Shown: one piece after another, positions 10,891 through 21,860 of the stretch
How positions within the stretch are numbered: position 1 is the first letter of the stretch
How the letters are laid out: every line of letters begins with the position of its first letter
Origin: Lactarius indigo
Lineage: Eukaryota; Basidiomycota; Agaricomycetes; Russulales; Russulaceae
Length of the DNA: 64,000 nt
Assembly: GCA_025766275.1 (NCBI GenBank)
Contig: JAFKAC010000024.1
Span: 124,001-188,000 of the forward strand
Direction of reading: 5' to 3'
Notes under the pieces: model-generated
Told to the model about the DNA's origin: nothing
The model's database searches: none
The model's input: the letters and a program-made list of their open reading frames with translations, nothing else
Made by a program: the position numbers and the translations under genes

Positions 10891-11479
10891 GAGGCCTGAG
10901 GGGAAGTGAATGAACGACAAGGGCAAGGACAAACGCGTTTTGTCTTTAGACTTTAGCTGACATAAGATGATCAGAACAAGATACTGGTACTGGACGTATT
11001 CGTGCGCACCAGGTGCAGTGGCCTCGCGCCTCAGCACCGCTAAGGATCCGGACGGCTATGATGCACATGGGCAAGGTATCGGCGGAATGTATTGCTGTGC
11101 CCATCAGAACGCCATCGGGGACTGTGCGGAGATGAAGACATGAAGAGAGAGGATTGACCGGTGATCGATGACTACGGGCCCATGAACGGGCCCGTTTATT
11201 TGAAGTGCCACGTACAGTAAGAATTACAGTAATGACGGATGTGGGTGAGTACGAACCAAGAGCCAACGACTATATCACCGTGATCCACACTTCCCCTGCC
11301 AGTGGATAGCTGGTACTCTGTATTCGCGGATTTCTGCCCTCTTGTACTGTATTCGGTGTTGTCCAAGTCAGAATTTATGTAAGTGCCCCGTTGTCGTCGC
11401 GCTGTTTTCGCAAGGCGCAAGAGTCGTGTCTTTCCACTTATGGTCGCCTCCTCAAAACAAACCCACAGCTTCCACTCCC
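10891..11479. other. Upstream region of DUF6535 copy A
   Basis: No convincing gene is found. It contains the minus-strand promoter region of copy A. No clear TATA box was recognised. Confidence 0.4.
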
Positions 11480-12190
11480 ACTGGCAGGACCGTTGGGCTC
11501 CCCTTACTCCGACCCCTTCTCATGTCCAACAACACATTATCTACCACACCTAGAAGTCACGTCCCTTTTTTGCGCATCGTGGCCAGCAGAGACTTCTTCT
11601 GACCAGGGCCCAGTCGTCCTCCTCCGCGTGCAGGCCCTCACCTGCAAGGACCCCAACAGCAAGAGTGATTCGTGCGTCCACCTCTCCTTTATCCTGCGGA
11701 CCTTACTTTACTGAACTTCCTATCCTCTCCGCTGCCGCCCGCCGCTCATGACCGTCTCTCTTGGGGCAAACGACTCCAAACGCCGGTGTGCAAAAGTAGA
11801 CTGAATTCCGAGTATGGACCGAAGGGCGCGACGTTAGACTCCCCAATTTACTAGTCACGCGGCTTTGACGATCCAGACAATTAGGTACGCCGCTCTCTAC
11901 TACCGGAGATCAGAGTAGGGATTTAACCACCTCCCTTCAGCCTTTCCCCATTCGCCTCGATTACTCACTCTGAGTCCGCGGGACTTGTATGCGCATCAAA
12001 GTTGGCTTATCAAAGTTGGCTTTGACCACCCTTCCGACTTGACTCACCAGCTGGACTTTGGGAACACTTATGCATTGATTGCAAACAACAACCACCTTAC
12101 AATTGGTATCATGAAGGACCTTCCGGAATGGCAAAACGGTGACTTCTAACACCACCTAACCGCTGATTGGGGCTAGTGACCCGTACGGAC
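11480..12190 (+). pseudogene. Decayed C2-domain relic, second copy
   Basis: Short readable pieces include VVLLRVQALTCKDPNSKSDS near 11610-11670 and LQTPVCKSRLNSEYGPKGAT near 11775-11835. These look like the first strands of a C2 domain. Stops follow. The stretch 12100-12190 is alignable to 7750-7860 (GGACCTTCCGGAATGGCA against GGGCCTTCCGAAATGGCA). It ends where the DUF6535 relic begins. I infer the same parent gene as 7071-8500. Confidence 0.45.
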
Positions 12191-12199
12191 TATAGTCTC

Positions 12200-12455
12200 C
12201 ACATTTTCGTCGTCAATTTTTGATGCAAGGGGGAGTTTCTCTTGGAATGGTGGTATCGACCCCCGTGTTCTGATGTTCAACTCATTACGAGGCAGTACTT
12301 TCCTTCGCGGCTGTGGAAGAACTGGCAGTATCACCGCCTGTGTTCTGTAATGGTTGAGGCAGTTGTGGGGCAGGCTGGGCAGCAGTTTCCTTCGGAACGG
12401 TGGTATCGTCGCCTGTGTTCTGTGATAGTGGCGCAGTAGGCTCGCCGGCAGCCAT
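12200..12455 (-). pseudogene. DUF6535 exon-1 relic
   Basis: From an ATG at 12455 a 56-codon frame reads through SQNTGDDTTVPKET to a stop at 12285. A duplicated QNTGGDT-like piece lies inside it. In another frame near 12200-12230, KIDDENVE corresponds to the family motif before the exon-1 splice site. Homology stops there and C2-relic sequence begins. The fragment compares with SQNTWSCTAVPKET of the partial gene at 404-592. It is a truncated copy lacking all membrane segments. Confidence 0.6.
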
Positions 12456-12779
12456 TATGGCAATGTTTTTGAAGCGGGAGCCCGAGGGCGAAAAAAACGC
12501 GGACTTTCTATAATGCGCTGCACGAAGTGCTTTCGAGTTGAGGGGTTAGTAAGTACGGCCCTTTTTCCCGCAATGGGTAAATGCAGAGATCGAAGATACG
12601 GCTATGCTTAGGGCATCTAACCTGTCAGATCTGTTACACAATGTATTCCAATTCAATCGCTTATAATAAATCCTGAAATCTGATTGGACAGCTGGGCAAG
12701 GCTTGAGGCAAGGTGCGAGGAGCGCATCTGATTCTCCTATCTCCACTATGCACAGCTATGTCGCGCAGCAAGTATTTTT
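12456..12779. other. Duplicated upstream segment
   Basis: This is alignable with 700-840 (AATGGGTAAATG and following). No gene is seen. Confidence 0.4.
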
Positions 12780-13640
12780 TCCGTATGGAAATCAGCCATG
12801 ACCATGCCGAGCCCATCCCACACACTTTCACGACATGCTCTCCTCGTTTATCATGGAAGAATGGAATTAAGTAAGAAAATGGGTCGCTTCATCATGGTGC
12901 CAATATCACTTGCTATTTATATTGACACTTGCAGTTCCGGCATTGGTCCCAGCCTACAGTACAGTAACGAAGTCGTCTTCGATTGGGTCACAAACTATTT
13001 TACTTATGTCACCTATCATACGTACGCTTCCCCATTCCAGGTTTCACGTTGAGCCCGAATTAGGCCCGAAATACGTTGGAGAAGACTCAGCGGTCGCGGG
13101 ACCTAGTGGCAAACCTCGTGCTCGTCACCCGGTCCCAACGAGGACGCCAGGTGTTTCCAAAAGAAAAAGAAGAAGACTCAGCGCTAGCGCTAGCACCGAC
13201 CACTTTCACACCCCCGGGGCATCGGCCGCGAGGCACGCTCTTCGAGCGGAGATTGAATTCGATGTCTGGAGGGGCGCTCGACGGCAGCCCACACTCCATC
13301 ACCCGTCTGGGATGAATACTGTGGCTGCTTTCCACATGCGCAAGCACGACCCCTATACAACTCAACATTATCGACCATGACAATTTCGCGTTCAATAACT
13401 ACGCCTGTGAGTCGGAAAAAATCGCCACCCTCGTTCAATGCTGCGAAGAATGACCTTGACACCGGGTCCTGTCCCAACAACTGCCAACCGGGCGCGACCT
13501 CGAGGTTACTTTGGCCCCGACCAAGAAACCAAGGTGTGTGTATGGGACCATTTTGACCATCACATTCCGGTAAACACCGTGGTGCTTCGCTTATAGGTGG
13601 GGTAACGATTGTTGGTGCTCCTGTGCGTGGTTCCGGGTAT
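12780..13640 (+). pseudogene. C2-cassette relic, third copy
   Basis: It matches 1480-1860 at its left end and 8160-8220 at its right end (CACATTCCGGTAAACACCGTGGTG against CACATTCCGGTGAGTGCCGTGGTG, in part). One frame near 13090-13190 keeps a basic, proline/serine-rich stretch (VSKRKRRRLSASAS). No intact domain remains. It shows that the C2-type gene and the DUF6535 gene were duplicated together. Confidence 0.45.
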
Positions 13641-14542
13641 CAACAAGACGACGCGCTTTGGAAACAGTAGGTCAAGGAGAATAGCACATACCACACGCGA
13701 ACGATCTTTCGCTGAGAGCCCGCATCGTTGTCCAAGTCTCCCGGCTCGACGTCTTCCACCGAGACTAGCAATCCGCCTCCGGAACGTCGCACATCACCCC
13801 ACCATTCCACCGTTGTGGCCATCGAGCATGGTCAACGGTGCACGCACTGCGGGTCAACACGACATCGAGCGTGAAGGTGCAGCATAGCGGCGTACTCGGG
13901 ACCGTGTCGATCGGCGCTGCCGCGTAGAGCGCCTCACCGATCGGGTCGTTCGTAAGGCGCTTCGGGCCAGCGAGCGGCGAGTGGCGAGCTCATCATGATC
14001 AGGGCTGAATGTATGTTGCGAACTTTGGTGCAGTTATGGAAGGAGATTAATGAGGTGACCGTGACGAGGGAACCTGTACTGTAATTGGTCGCTCACATGC
14101 AGCGTATGAAAACTCGATATTGTGGTTTGGGCGCTAAGTCCTCGTAACTTTACTTTCTGTTGATTTGAGCATCTGGTCCGATTCTACGACCTTGACCGAC
14201 TGAGAAAAAATCATTGATTACTTGGTGGACCAGGCCCCATCTTAACTAGGACAGCGGGGTCTGCGCCTTGCAGGCGAGTATCGAGACCAATCAAATGGAG
14301 ACGAGTAGCTATAAATTATAAGGGGTCGGGTAATGGCTTTGTAGTCATTCACGGCAACGCAGGATAATCGCACAGTAACATGACGAAAGAGAGTGTTTAA
14401 GACCGAGCATGCAGATGTACGGCGATACTGAGTCCTTTGTACCTGCTCAAAAGGAAATGAAGCAGAGAGCAATGCCAACGGTAATATCACGTGACCAACA
14501 TAAGCAAACTTTCGTCGCTCTTGTGCCTGGTACTTGGGCGCG
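13641..14542. other. No recognisable gene
   Basis: This stretch lies downstream of DUF6535 copy B and beyond the third C2 relic. Short frames exist on both strands but none has a recognisable motif or consistent splicing. Confidence 0.4.
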
Positions 14543-16843
14543 TCAAACGGGCGAATTGCCCGGCCACGCTGAGGACGACGATACTGAATATGGCAAAGAG
14601 GGAATGGAAACCGGCAGAGGCAACGACTTTTGGGCAGATCTAGGGGGCGCCGGGTCAGGCGCATCATCGGGACGGACCGTCGACGCGGCCAGCGTGTCAA
14701 TTATCTGCGGCCGACGGCTCTGCATGACGGATCCCAGCGCACGCTTGGCCATCTCGATACTGTCTCCGGCTTGGTTTTCTATCCAGGCCAGAGCCTCCTG
14801 GTCTGACTCTGATAGCACTCGCGTTTCTGCCAGCGGCTGTCCCAGGTGCTGTTCCATCGCCTGTTTTTTCGCCTGGATGAATGCCACTTTCTCGAATTCT
14901 TCATATGCGACACGGAATGCCTCCCACTGCGGCTTCGCAGAACCCGCGACGGGATCCCGCGCCAGAATCTCGAGAGTGAGTGTGATCAGGTCCTGCTGCG
15001 CGGCAGGCACGAACGCAGGCGACGCCCGATCGCCTTGCTGGTGAAACATTCCATCGCCGGTATGGTGCCTTTGCGTAAGATCGCGACGCGCTGTAAAGAG
15101 CTGCTTGCGCTGCTTGCGGATCAATTCCGCATTGCTGGACGCCCACCACTGCTTGTTCAGTTCTCCTAGCGTGTCCTTGATGTCCTCGAGGAAGCGCGCG
15201 ATGTTCCGCAGACGCGCACCGTCGGCGCCTTCCATGTACGCATCAACACCGAGTCTTTCGTTCAGGAACTGCTTGCCGAAGTTGTGATCTCCGATGAAAA
15301 AGACGTCGAAAGTTGAAAGAGGCGAGGTGATCATGTGTGCGGCAACCACCGCAGCGACACACCGAATAGGTATCGCGACCGTGATGTCGACGTTGGGCGT
15401 GTTCTGCAACTCGTTGATGATCTCTAGTGACTCTGGGGAGTCCAGAAGCGGAAGGATCTCCGAGGAATGGCTTTTCTCCGCAGCGTACGGTGCGAGTATG
15501 TCGCGAATGGCGCCAGGAATGTAGTAGAGTGCCTTCAAGCATGCCCGAGTTCTTCGTTGCTGGACCGATTTCGGTAGCTTACTTGTGATAGCCCGCTGCG
15601 ATAGTTGAACGAGACTCCACGGGAGCGACGTGTGAAAGTTCATCGGTCCAGGTAAGGCCGCGAGAACGTCGCGAATGGTGCGTTGTGTGTCGCCATTGTC
15701 GTGCGTGGCGAGGGCCTTGGACTCACATAGATCGGGGATCCCAGTGATAAATTCCTCCAACTCGCGGTCCTCGGTGAGCCAGTTAAGCGTCCGGACGAGG
15801 GTTTCACTGTATATGTCCACCGAAACACGTTTGGCCGAGTTCTCGAGCTTGGATATGATGCCTTCTGAAAAGGACTTGGCCGAGTTCTTATACCGGTCGC
15901 GAAGTGATTTCACCACCTTCTCGCCACCTGTACCCCAACGGCCGTACCATTCCCTTGCACAGTGATAAAGGACCGAAAAGTAGGAGAGTGGAATTATTTG
16001 ACCCGCGTACCAGAGCACCGACGTCAACGGCGTGTAATAGGGACAGTCGTGAAAGATGAGCGGCATCAGAGTGAGGGCAATATACGAGAGGACGCAGAAT
16101 CCGACGATTGCCGTGGTGAAATACGCGACGGTGTGGTTGGCCCGAAAGGCGAAGGCAACAAGTCCGGCGAAAAACAAGTGGATGGACACGAGAAGAAGGA
16201 AAGGGAGCGCCTCAACGAGCCCGAAGATGTAGAACTTGTGCGCGCCTCTGGAAAAGTATTCGCGAATGTGAGCCTGTACGTGAGGCGCATGATTCTGTCG
16301 CACTGCATGGAGATATCTGCGGGCCCATTGCTGTAAAAATGTGGCCAAAAGTGCGGACATGAGGCTGAGCACGAGGCTGAGGAACCAGACCAAGTTGATG
16401 AATACTACCGACGCCGGAGGGATATAGAAACTCGGGGTGGATGTGTTCGAAACACCACTGGCACCATTGAGGGTTGCATCGGAAAGCTGTTGAGATATCT
16501 GTGCAAGGAGGGACTGGGTGATGATGTTTGGATCTTGCCGTAAGTTCGGGTAGCTGATGGCAATAAAAATAGCCACTGTGGCTGAGAAGAGGCCAGTCTA
16601 TGAAGCGATTAAGAAAACGAGAGTCCTCGGGGTTGGTGTAGTGTAGAAGCGTACAAAAACGAGGATCCTGTCTGCAACAGCCTTCCAATTTTCCACGTTG
16701 TCCTCGTCCAATTTTTGGGAGTAGGTGATATAGATGGAGAAGATGGTCCTAGAGGAGTCACAATATGTCGCCTCCGGAGTGACAGTATCACCCCACTTCA
16801 CATTCTGGGGAGGACTTTCTTGCTGGACAACGACTGGGCTCAT
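14543..16843 (-). CDS. DUF6535 membrane protein (copy B)
   Basis: This is a second complete DUF6535 paralog of about 747 residues. Exon 1 is 16655-16843 (63 codons, start MSPVVVQQES) and exon 2 is 14543-16597. The 57-bp intron 16598-16654 runs GTACGC to CATAG. Splicing joins ADRILVF to TGLFSATVAIF. Five hydrophobic segments and the long C-terminal region follow copy A closely. Differences include small indels in the C-terminal half and a different Pro-rich tail. The start was chosen because it aligns with copy A and gives the same 189-bp exon 1. Upstream in-frame ATGs exist but are not conserved. No lesions are seen. Confidence 0.85.
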
Positions 16844-17689
16844 GACGTGACAGGACATAGATGCACGCGGGATGAAACTCAGCTGAGCCACCTCCATACA
16901 CGGCCAATTCATCCCGGACCCTATGGCCGGGTTCGCACGGGCCACACTAAGCTGACCACGTGTCAACCTTGTTCGGGGATTATTGCCAGGCACCATTTTT
17001 CCGCAGAGAATCACGCCCCAAAAAAGGAAGGTGCCAAGTAAGTCACGTTTTTTCTGTCATCACAAAACGGGCTTCCCCGAACAATATTTGAGCTCAGTTA
17101 AAAAAAGCAACTTCCTTATTTGTGCATATGAATGTCATATGTTTTTTTAGAGATATTCCCAAAACTTAACACAAAGATAAGTATATTATTATTATCTAAT
17201 TAGTCTACATCTCTTTTTTTTCTTGTCTAAGTCATACTATGGCACATGAAAACAAGCAGGCATGGTAAATGCACCCACAGGGTGTCTCCCTCCTCCTCCC
17301 TCCTCTCTTCCTCTCCATGTCACCTGCCCCTCCCCTTCCCCTGCATTGCATGCACACCATGCTCAGGTGCAGAAAGTCTTCGATTGTGCATTTCAAGACC
17401 ATTTTTGATGATCTAGAGCACTTAGAGCACTCGCATTGATACTTTGAAGAGACTTGAGGCATAATTTTTGCATGATTGGTGCAGGATTGACAAGAATCTG
17501 TGTATTTTTGCAGGGGTAGGTGAAGGTGTGAAGACAAGCAGCAGGCTCTGATGCGGAGCTTGCATAAGGCATGTGCACATTTTACTTGCACTTGCATTGT
17601 GTTGAAGTCAAATCCTGACTTCTCCTGCTGTGTCAACTTAGCTCTCTTTCTTTTCTTTTCTTTTCTTTTTTCTTTTTCTTTTTTTTTTT
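16844..17689. other. Intergenic, AT-rich then pyrimidine-rich
   Basis: No gene can be supported. There is a CTTTT-type pyrimidine run at about 17640-17695 that ends in CAG and may be the 3' end of an intron of the broken gene beginning at 17696. The minus-strand open frame across it is low-complexity shadow. Confidence 0.4.
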
Positions 17690-17951
17690 TTTCAGTTTGA
17701 TATCTACTTGCTGTTTGAACATGATGTCCAACTACAAGGAGGGCTACGACGGCAACTTCAATCTGACCAGCTGTGCCTCCCCAGGCTTCCCACTTGACTT
17801 GGACTTTGTAGCTGACCACCCTGATGAGGATAAGGATGGGGACAGATTTGCACACACCCCTCATGTCCCTCAATATATGTCAAAACCTCCACTGAGGTCA
17901 AGACCTCCAATCAACTTCTCCAGCCAATGCTCAAATGTTGACACCAACTAT
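17690..17951 (+). pseudogene. Broken gene of unknown function, piece 1 of 4
   Basis: After a pyrimidine tract and CAG (about 17692-17695), one frame reads MSNYKEGYDGNFNLTSCASP to CSNVDTNY. It is then cut at ACTAT by the insertion 17952-19954. Joining to 19955 resumes the same frame (DTNY then EYDFTGIG) with only the 5-bp duplication removed. I recognise no domain. The gene is older than all insertions that split it. Confidence 0.55.
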
Positions 17952-18488
17952 TGTTGAGATGCGACTGTTAAAGTCACATGTCTCGTGGGATCTGATTGAG
18001 TCAGCCCACATACTATATACGGTATCTGTCCCTTATGGACTTATGGACACCCCGGACTCATACGGACCGCTTTTGTTTATCTTTATTGTTAGATCCATAT
18101 TTGGTTCTTATTGTTCTTTCTATTGTTAAGATACCGGTATTATCTGCTTTAGGCAGCTATTGTTCTTTGCCATCCAATGGCGTTTCTCCCTCTGGCGCAC
18201 AGACCACTTGTATTGTGTTTGGGTCACCAGTGCGCACAGACCATTATTATCTAAGCGTCCTGTATATAAGGACTGCTGTTTTCGCCTCTACACTTCAGAG
18301 TTCCCTTCACCTCTGAAGTGTAAGTTCTCTTTCTCTTTACTTCTCTATTACCTTTGCTCATAGACATTCCTTTATAGTAACTTGTCTTCTAGGTATGCAT
18401 TTGTAATAGAGTTCCCTTCGCCTCTGAAGTTAACTTGTCTTCTAGCTGTTCAAGCTTATTTCTTGCTTGTTAGTTCTGCGCTTCAACA
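17952..18488 (+). repeat. Copia-type LTR (537 bp)
   Basis: It starts TGTTGAGATG and ends CTTCAACA, with ACTAT on both sides (17947-17951 and 18489-18493). TGTATATAAGG near 18260 is a good TATA box. The TGTTG/CAACA termini match those of the Copia-2 LTR. Confidence 0.75.
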
Positions 18489-18572
18489 ACTATGTCACAC
18501 CTCTGTGGGGACGTGTGTTGTTCTGTAACAGATCCTGCCTGAGGCAAAGGACTCTGAGTTGGATCCCCACTG

Positions 18573-19293
18573 TGTTACGGACTGGACTTATTTTCAACTT
18601 TACCTTAATTTCTTACTTACACTTGCATTTGCGGGAAAGTCTTTCCTTTCTTGGCTTTCCCTTTTTCGGACTTGCTGCGCACTAGGAGCCTTAAGATTCT
18701 CTCCTAGTGCAAAGTGAGACAATGAGACACTCATTGTCCTTATAAGTCTTTATTACTACTATACTTGGGCTAAATGCACCCTTTTATGGCAGGTGTCTCA
18801 TTTCTATTTTTAACTTTGAGACATGTCTCACTTGCCTTTTATATCCTCATTTCTTCTCACACTTACTGCAGATAGCTGTGCACACTTTCTTCTTTTTCCC
18901 ATGCCTGCTGCGGATTGCTGTACTTTCTTCTCACGCTTGCTGTGGATTGCTGTGTTACTTCTCACGCTTACTGCGGATTGCACCATTTGTTTGTTCCGCA
19001 CAAACAAACCTTTTCCTATATAAGTCGTGGCCCTAGGTAGCTTGTATCCTTAGACTCGACTTCTTTACCATCACAGTATACATTGTTTTCCCATTCCCTT
19101 GGGGTAACTCTCTGCTGAACCATCGAACCTCTTGAACCCCCTTGAACTCCACTCACATCTTGAGTATTGTGTCATACTCTGAGGTCCTTGTTAACCACTT
19201 AAACCTTGCCATTACCGGCTGAACCCTCGCTCATTGACATAGAAAGACCAGACTTGCTCACGCCGAGCTGAATGTTCCTACTGTAATGTTACA
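18573..19293 (+). repeat. Solo LTR, Gypsy-type, 721 bp
   Basis: It starts TGTTACGGAC and ends GTAATGTTACA, flanked by CACTG (18568-18572 and 19294-19298). The same family lies in reverse at 52367-53084. CTATATAAG near 19015 is followed about 35 nt later by AGACTCGACTT, matching the layout of the self-priming Gypsy LTRs. Imperfect repeats of CTTCTCACGCTTGCTGTGGA lie around 18855-18980. Confidence 0.88.
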
Positions 19294-19954
19294 CACTGAG
19301 TGGAAGGACTCCTAAGGTTGCCTGTAACAGCTCCTGTACCAAGGTAGCTGAGTCTGTGGCAATTCCCCTACGCTGAGGTGGAAAGGTCTTTCTGTAACAG
19401 CCCCTTGTGCAAAGGCGACTAAGTCTGTAACAATGGACGAGCTCGGAGGCCTAAGTCCAAAGGTCACGTGTCATTGGGCTGACCAGTAAGACAAAAAGAG
19501 GATAAGAGCGGAGTCAAGGGGAAGCCTGCACAGAGGCTGAAAGGGGAATGACCCAAAGGGGATAAGGGTCAAGGGTCAGAGGTTCTGGGTCAAGGGTTTG
19601 AGTGCTGAAGGAACTGAGGCACTTCAAGGAGGCAGTGGAGATACAATGCAGATAGTTGATTAAGCCAAAGCTAAGGAGCTAAGGTGCACTACAGGGTTCC
19701 TTATATAGTACAGGATTGCACCTGAGCGCATAGTGCTACTGGTTGCTATAGATAGAGTGGTGTGCTGGAAAGATGATGCTATTATCGTGTAAGATGGTGT
19801 CGTGCCAGCAAGGCAGGAGAAGGATGAACAAGAATAGCACAGAAGGTGCTAGAACAATCAGATAAGGGAAAGCATAGGCTCAAGAAGGTAACTATCAAGA
19901 AAGGGAATGGATTAGATAAGGACAGAAAAGGAAAGATAACAGAGGAGTTCATGA

Positions 19955-21251
19955 CAAACTATGAGTATGACTTCACTGGGATTGGGACCACCTTTGGTCC
20001 TTTGTGCTCCCTTATGTCAGGCTCGACTCTGCATTCTAGTCTCAACCATTCAACAGCTTCTCACAAGGCTTCTTTTCATTCAATCCCTCCTGATGTCATC
20101 ACCATGCTCACCAACACAGAGCTTCTTTATAACCCCCTCTATGCCCAGCTGCATGAAGACCACCTCTGCATATCATCCATCCTCGCCAAGTATGTAGAGC
20201 AAGATCTTGCAGTGGGATTCCATGCCTCAAATATGTATCAAGGTGAAGGTGTGTACTAATTTATCTCCAGAGTTTAGGTACTCACCATAACAGACCCCCC
20301 ATCCCCCAGCAGTGGTGCCCTGCAGTGTGAGCTCTTGCTGTGCAGATTCCCAACACCCAAACTCTTGTGCATCGTCATTGGGGCCAAGCAACTCCACTTC
20401 TCAGCCCACAAAGTTCAATGTCACAACAGAGAAGGCTGTCAAAGACCTCCTCGATAGCATTGTGGCTCTGCTTGTGCATCCATGATGTCTTCCTGAGTCA
20501 GTACTTTGGGACTATGAAGACTGTGCAAAGGACAAGTCAGGCCGCCCAATCACCACAAAACTCAATCAAAGTTGCCCAAAGCTAAGTCTTGCTCTCCACT
20601 GTCCAAACAGCAATACAATCTCAAATCTTGAACTGTCAAACATATGACATTCAGCAGAGATGATCATTCACAGCCTCATCAACCTCATCAAGTCAGACCC
20701 CCAATCAGCCCTGTGTACTGGTGGCTCCAAATTGTGGACCAAGACACTTGTGAAGAAGTTTTTCACAGCTGAGTATGATCAAGCCATACTCAACCTTGAG
20801 GCAGAGCAGAAAATACTGTGTTTATGTTTGGCTCACTGAAAGGCTGACACCATAATTACACAGGTTTTCTTGTGGTGAAATGAGATGGATACCAGGATGG
20901 GTTTGGTACATTCCATATCCCCACACTCCAACCTCTCTGATCTTCCCTATCCCTTCCCTCAGCTTGGTCCATTTCACGATTCCAGGAACCAGCACCTTTG
21001 AACACAGCAAAGCAGGCCTTTGAGTCAAGCCCTGGGCCCAAATCACCCTCAGCATCGCACGCTCAAAAGCACAGCAAAGATAGCCCTTTGGTTTCCAGGC
21101 AGAAGGCCATGGGCACAAGATCAAACAGTATGTATTCAACTCAACAATGTCTTTTTCTACTGATGAATGGTGTTCATGCACAGAGGGCCAAAGACCTGTA
21201 GCACACAACATTACTCCTACTTTCCTTAGCCACATGGAGATGGTCCATGTG
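19955..21251 (+). pseudogene. Broken gene of unknown function, piece 2 of 4
   Basis: The first block (19955-20242) is open: EYDFTGIG to FHASNMYQG. A GT at 20243 and CAG at 20343-20345 suggest an intron. The later block has stops and frame changes but keeps readable stretches such as KFNVTTEKAVKDLLDSIVAL and KLWTKTLVKKFFTAEYDQA. The final block (21147-21251) reads to HMEMVHV and is cut by Gypsy-1 at ATGTG. It joins in frame to 32995 (EPTPTSLHML). No known domain is recognised. Confidence 0.5.
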
Positions 21252-21833
21252 TGTTACGATTTTCTTTGGACTCGTTCTTTCACATACTACTGTTCCTTTC
21301 CCTGCACCATACAAGCCCTGTACGATTACGTGGACTTTACAACTATCCGGTTCCTATCGTGCGCCCTACTTATCAATGTTCTCTTCTGATAAAGTTTGAC
21401 ATGTGCTAGTTTCCGACTTGTTCCTATCCACGCGCAACCCCGCGTGATTCCCCTTTGTTCTTGATATATCCACGCCTTGTTCTCTTTATGCCTATCCCTT
21501 TATCCCTTAAACCAGCGATGGTGCCATCTATTTGTGACAACCATACAGCGTAGCCTCTATTTAACCCTAGTCATACCTAGCTTGTACGGTAGACTAGACT
21601 TCTTGTGTAATACTACACCTGTCTAAGACGGACGCCTTTGCGCTACTCCTTGTCTCAAGAACCCCTCGCCTTTGCTAGACCTTCGAGTCTTAGCCTCCCT
21701 CTATGATCCAAGTGGCTATTGTCCTTGTGATCCTTGTGCATCATCCTACTGAAGCCAGGCCTTGGAGCTTGTGCTACCGTGACTTGACTGACTTGGTACA
21801 GGTCGTACCTTACGCCCCTGTAGTGGCGTAACA
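21252..21833 (+). repeat. Gypsy-1 5' LTR (582 bp)
   Basis: It starts TGTTACGATT and ends GGCGTAACA. It is related to, but clearly a different subfamily from, the Gypsy-2 LTRs. CTATTTAAC near 21557 is the TATA-like box, and AGACTAGACTT at 21591-21601 is the predicted transcript start. Confidence 0.9.
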
Positions 21834-21835
21834 TT

Positions 21836-21846
21836 AAGTCTAGTCT
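21836..21846 (+). promoter_or_regulatory. Gypsy-1 self-priming primer-binding site
   Basis: AAGTCTAGTCT begins 2 nt after the LTR. It is the exact reverse complement of AGACTAGACTT at 21591-21601, the predicted first 11 nt of the RNA. This is the Tf1-type arrangement. Confidence 0.8.
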
Positions 21847-21860
21847 CTCAGCAGCACACC

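Larger units (their letters stand above)
17952..19954 (+). mobile_element. Copia-type LTR insertion, 3' end unclear
   Basis: The segment interrupts the broken gene and is bounded by ACTAT (17947-17951 and 19955-19959). It starts with a 537-bp LTR (17952-18488). The inner part (18494-19953) has repeated CTGTAACAG blocks, a TATATAG near 19705 and no long frame, and it holds a separate solo LTR. No matching 3' LTR is visible. ACTAT also follows the LTR at 18489-18493, so it may be a solo LTR placed beside an older insertion. Confidence 0.5.

Noticed and set aside
17232..17873. Minus-strand 213-residue frame
   Set aside because: It is low-complexity (Lys/Glu from a pyrimidine run) and overlaps the first piece of the plus-strand broken gene. 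No motif.
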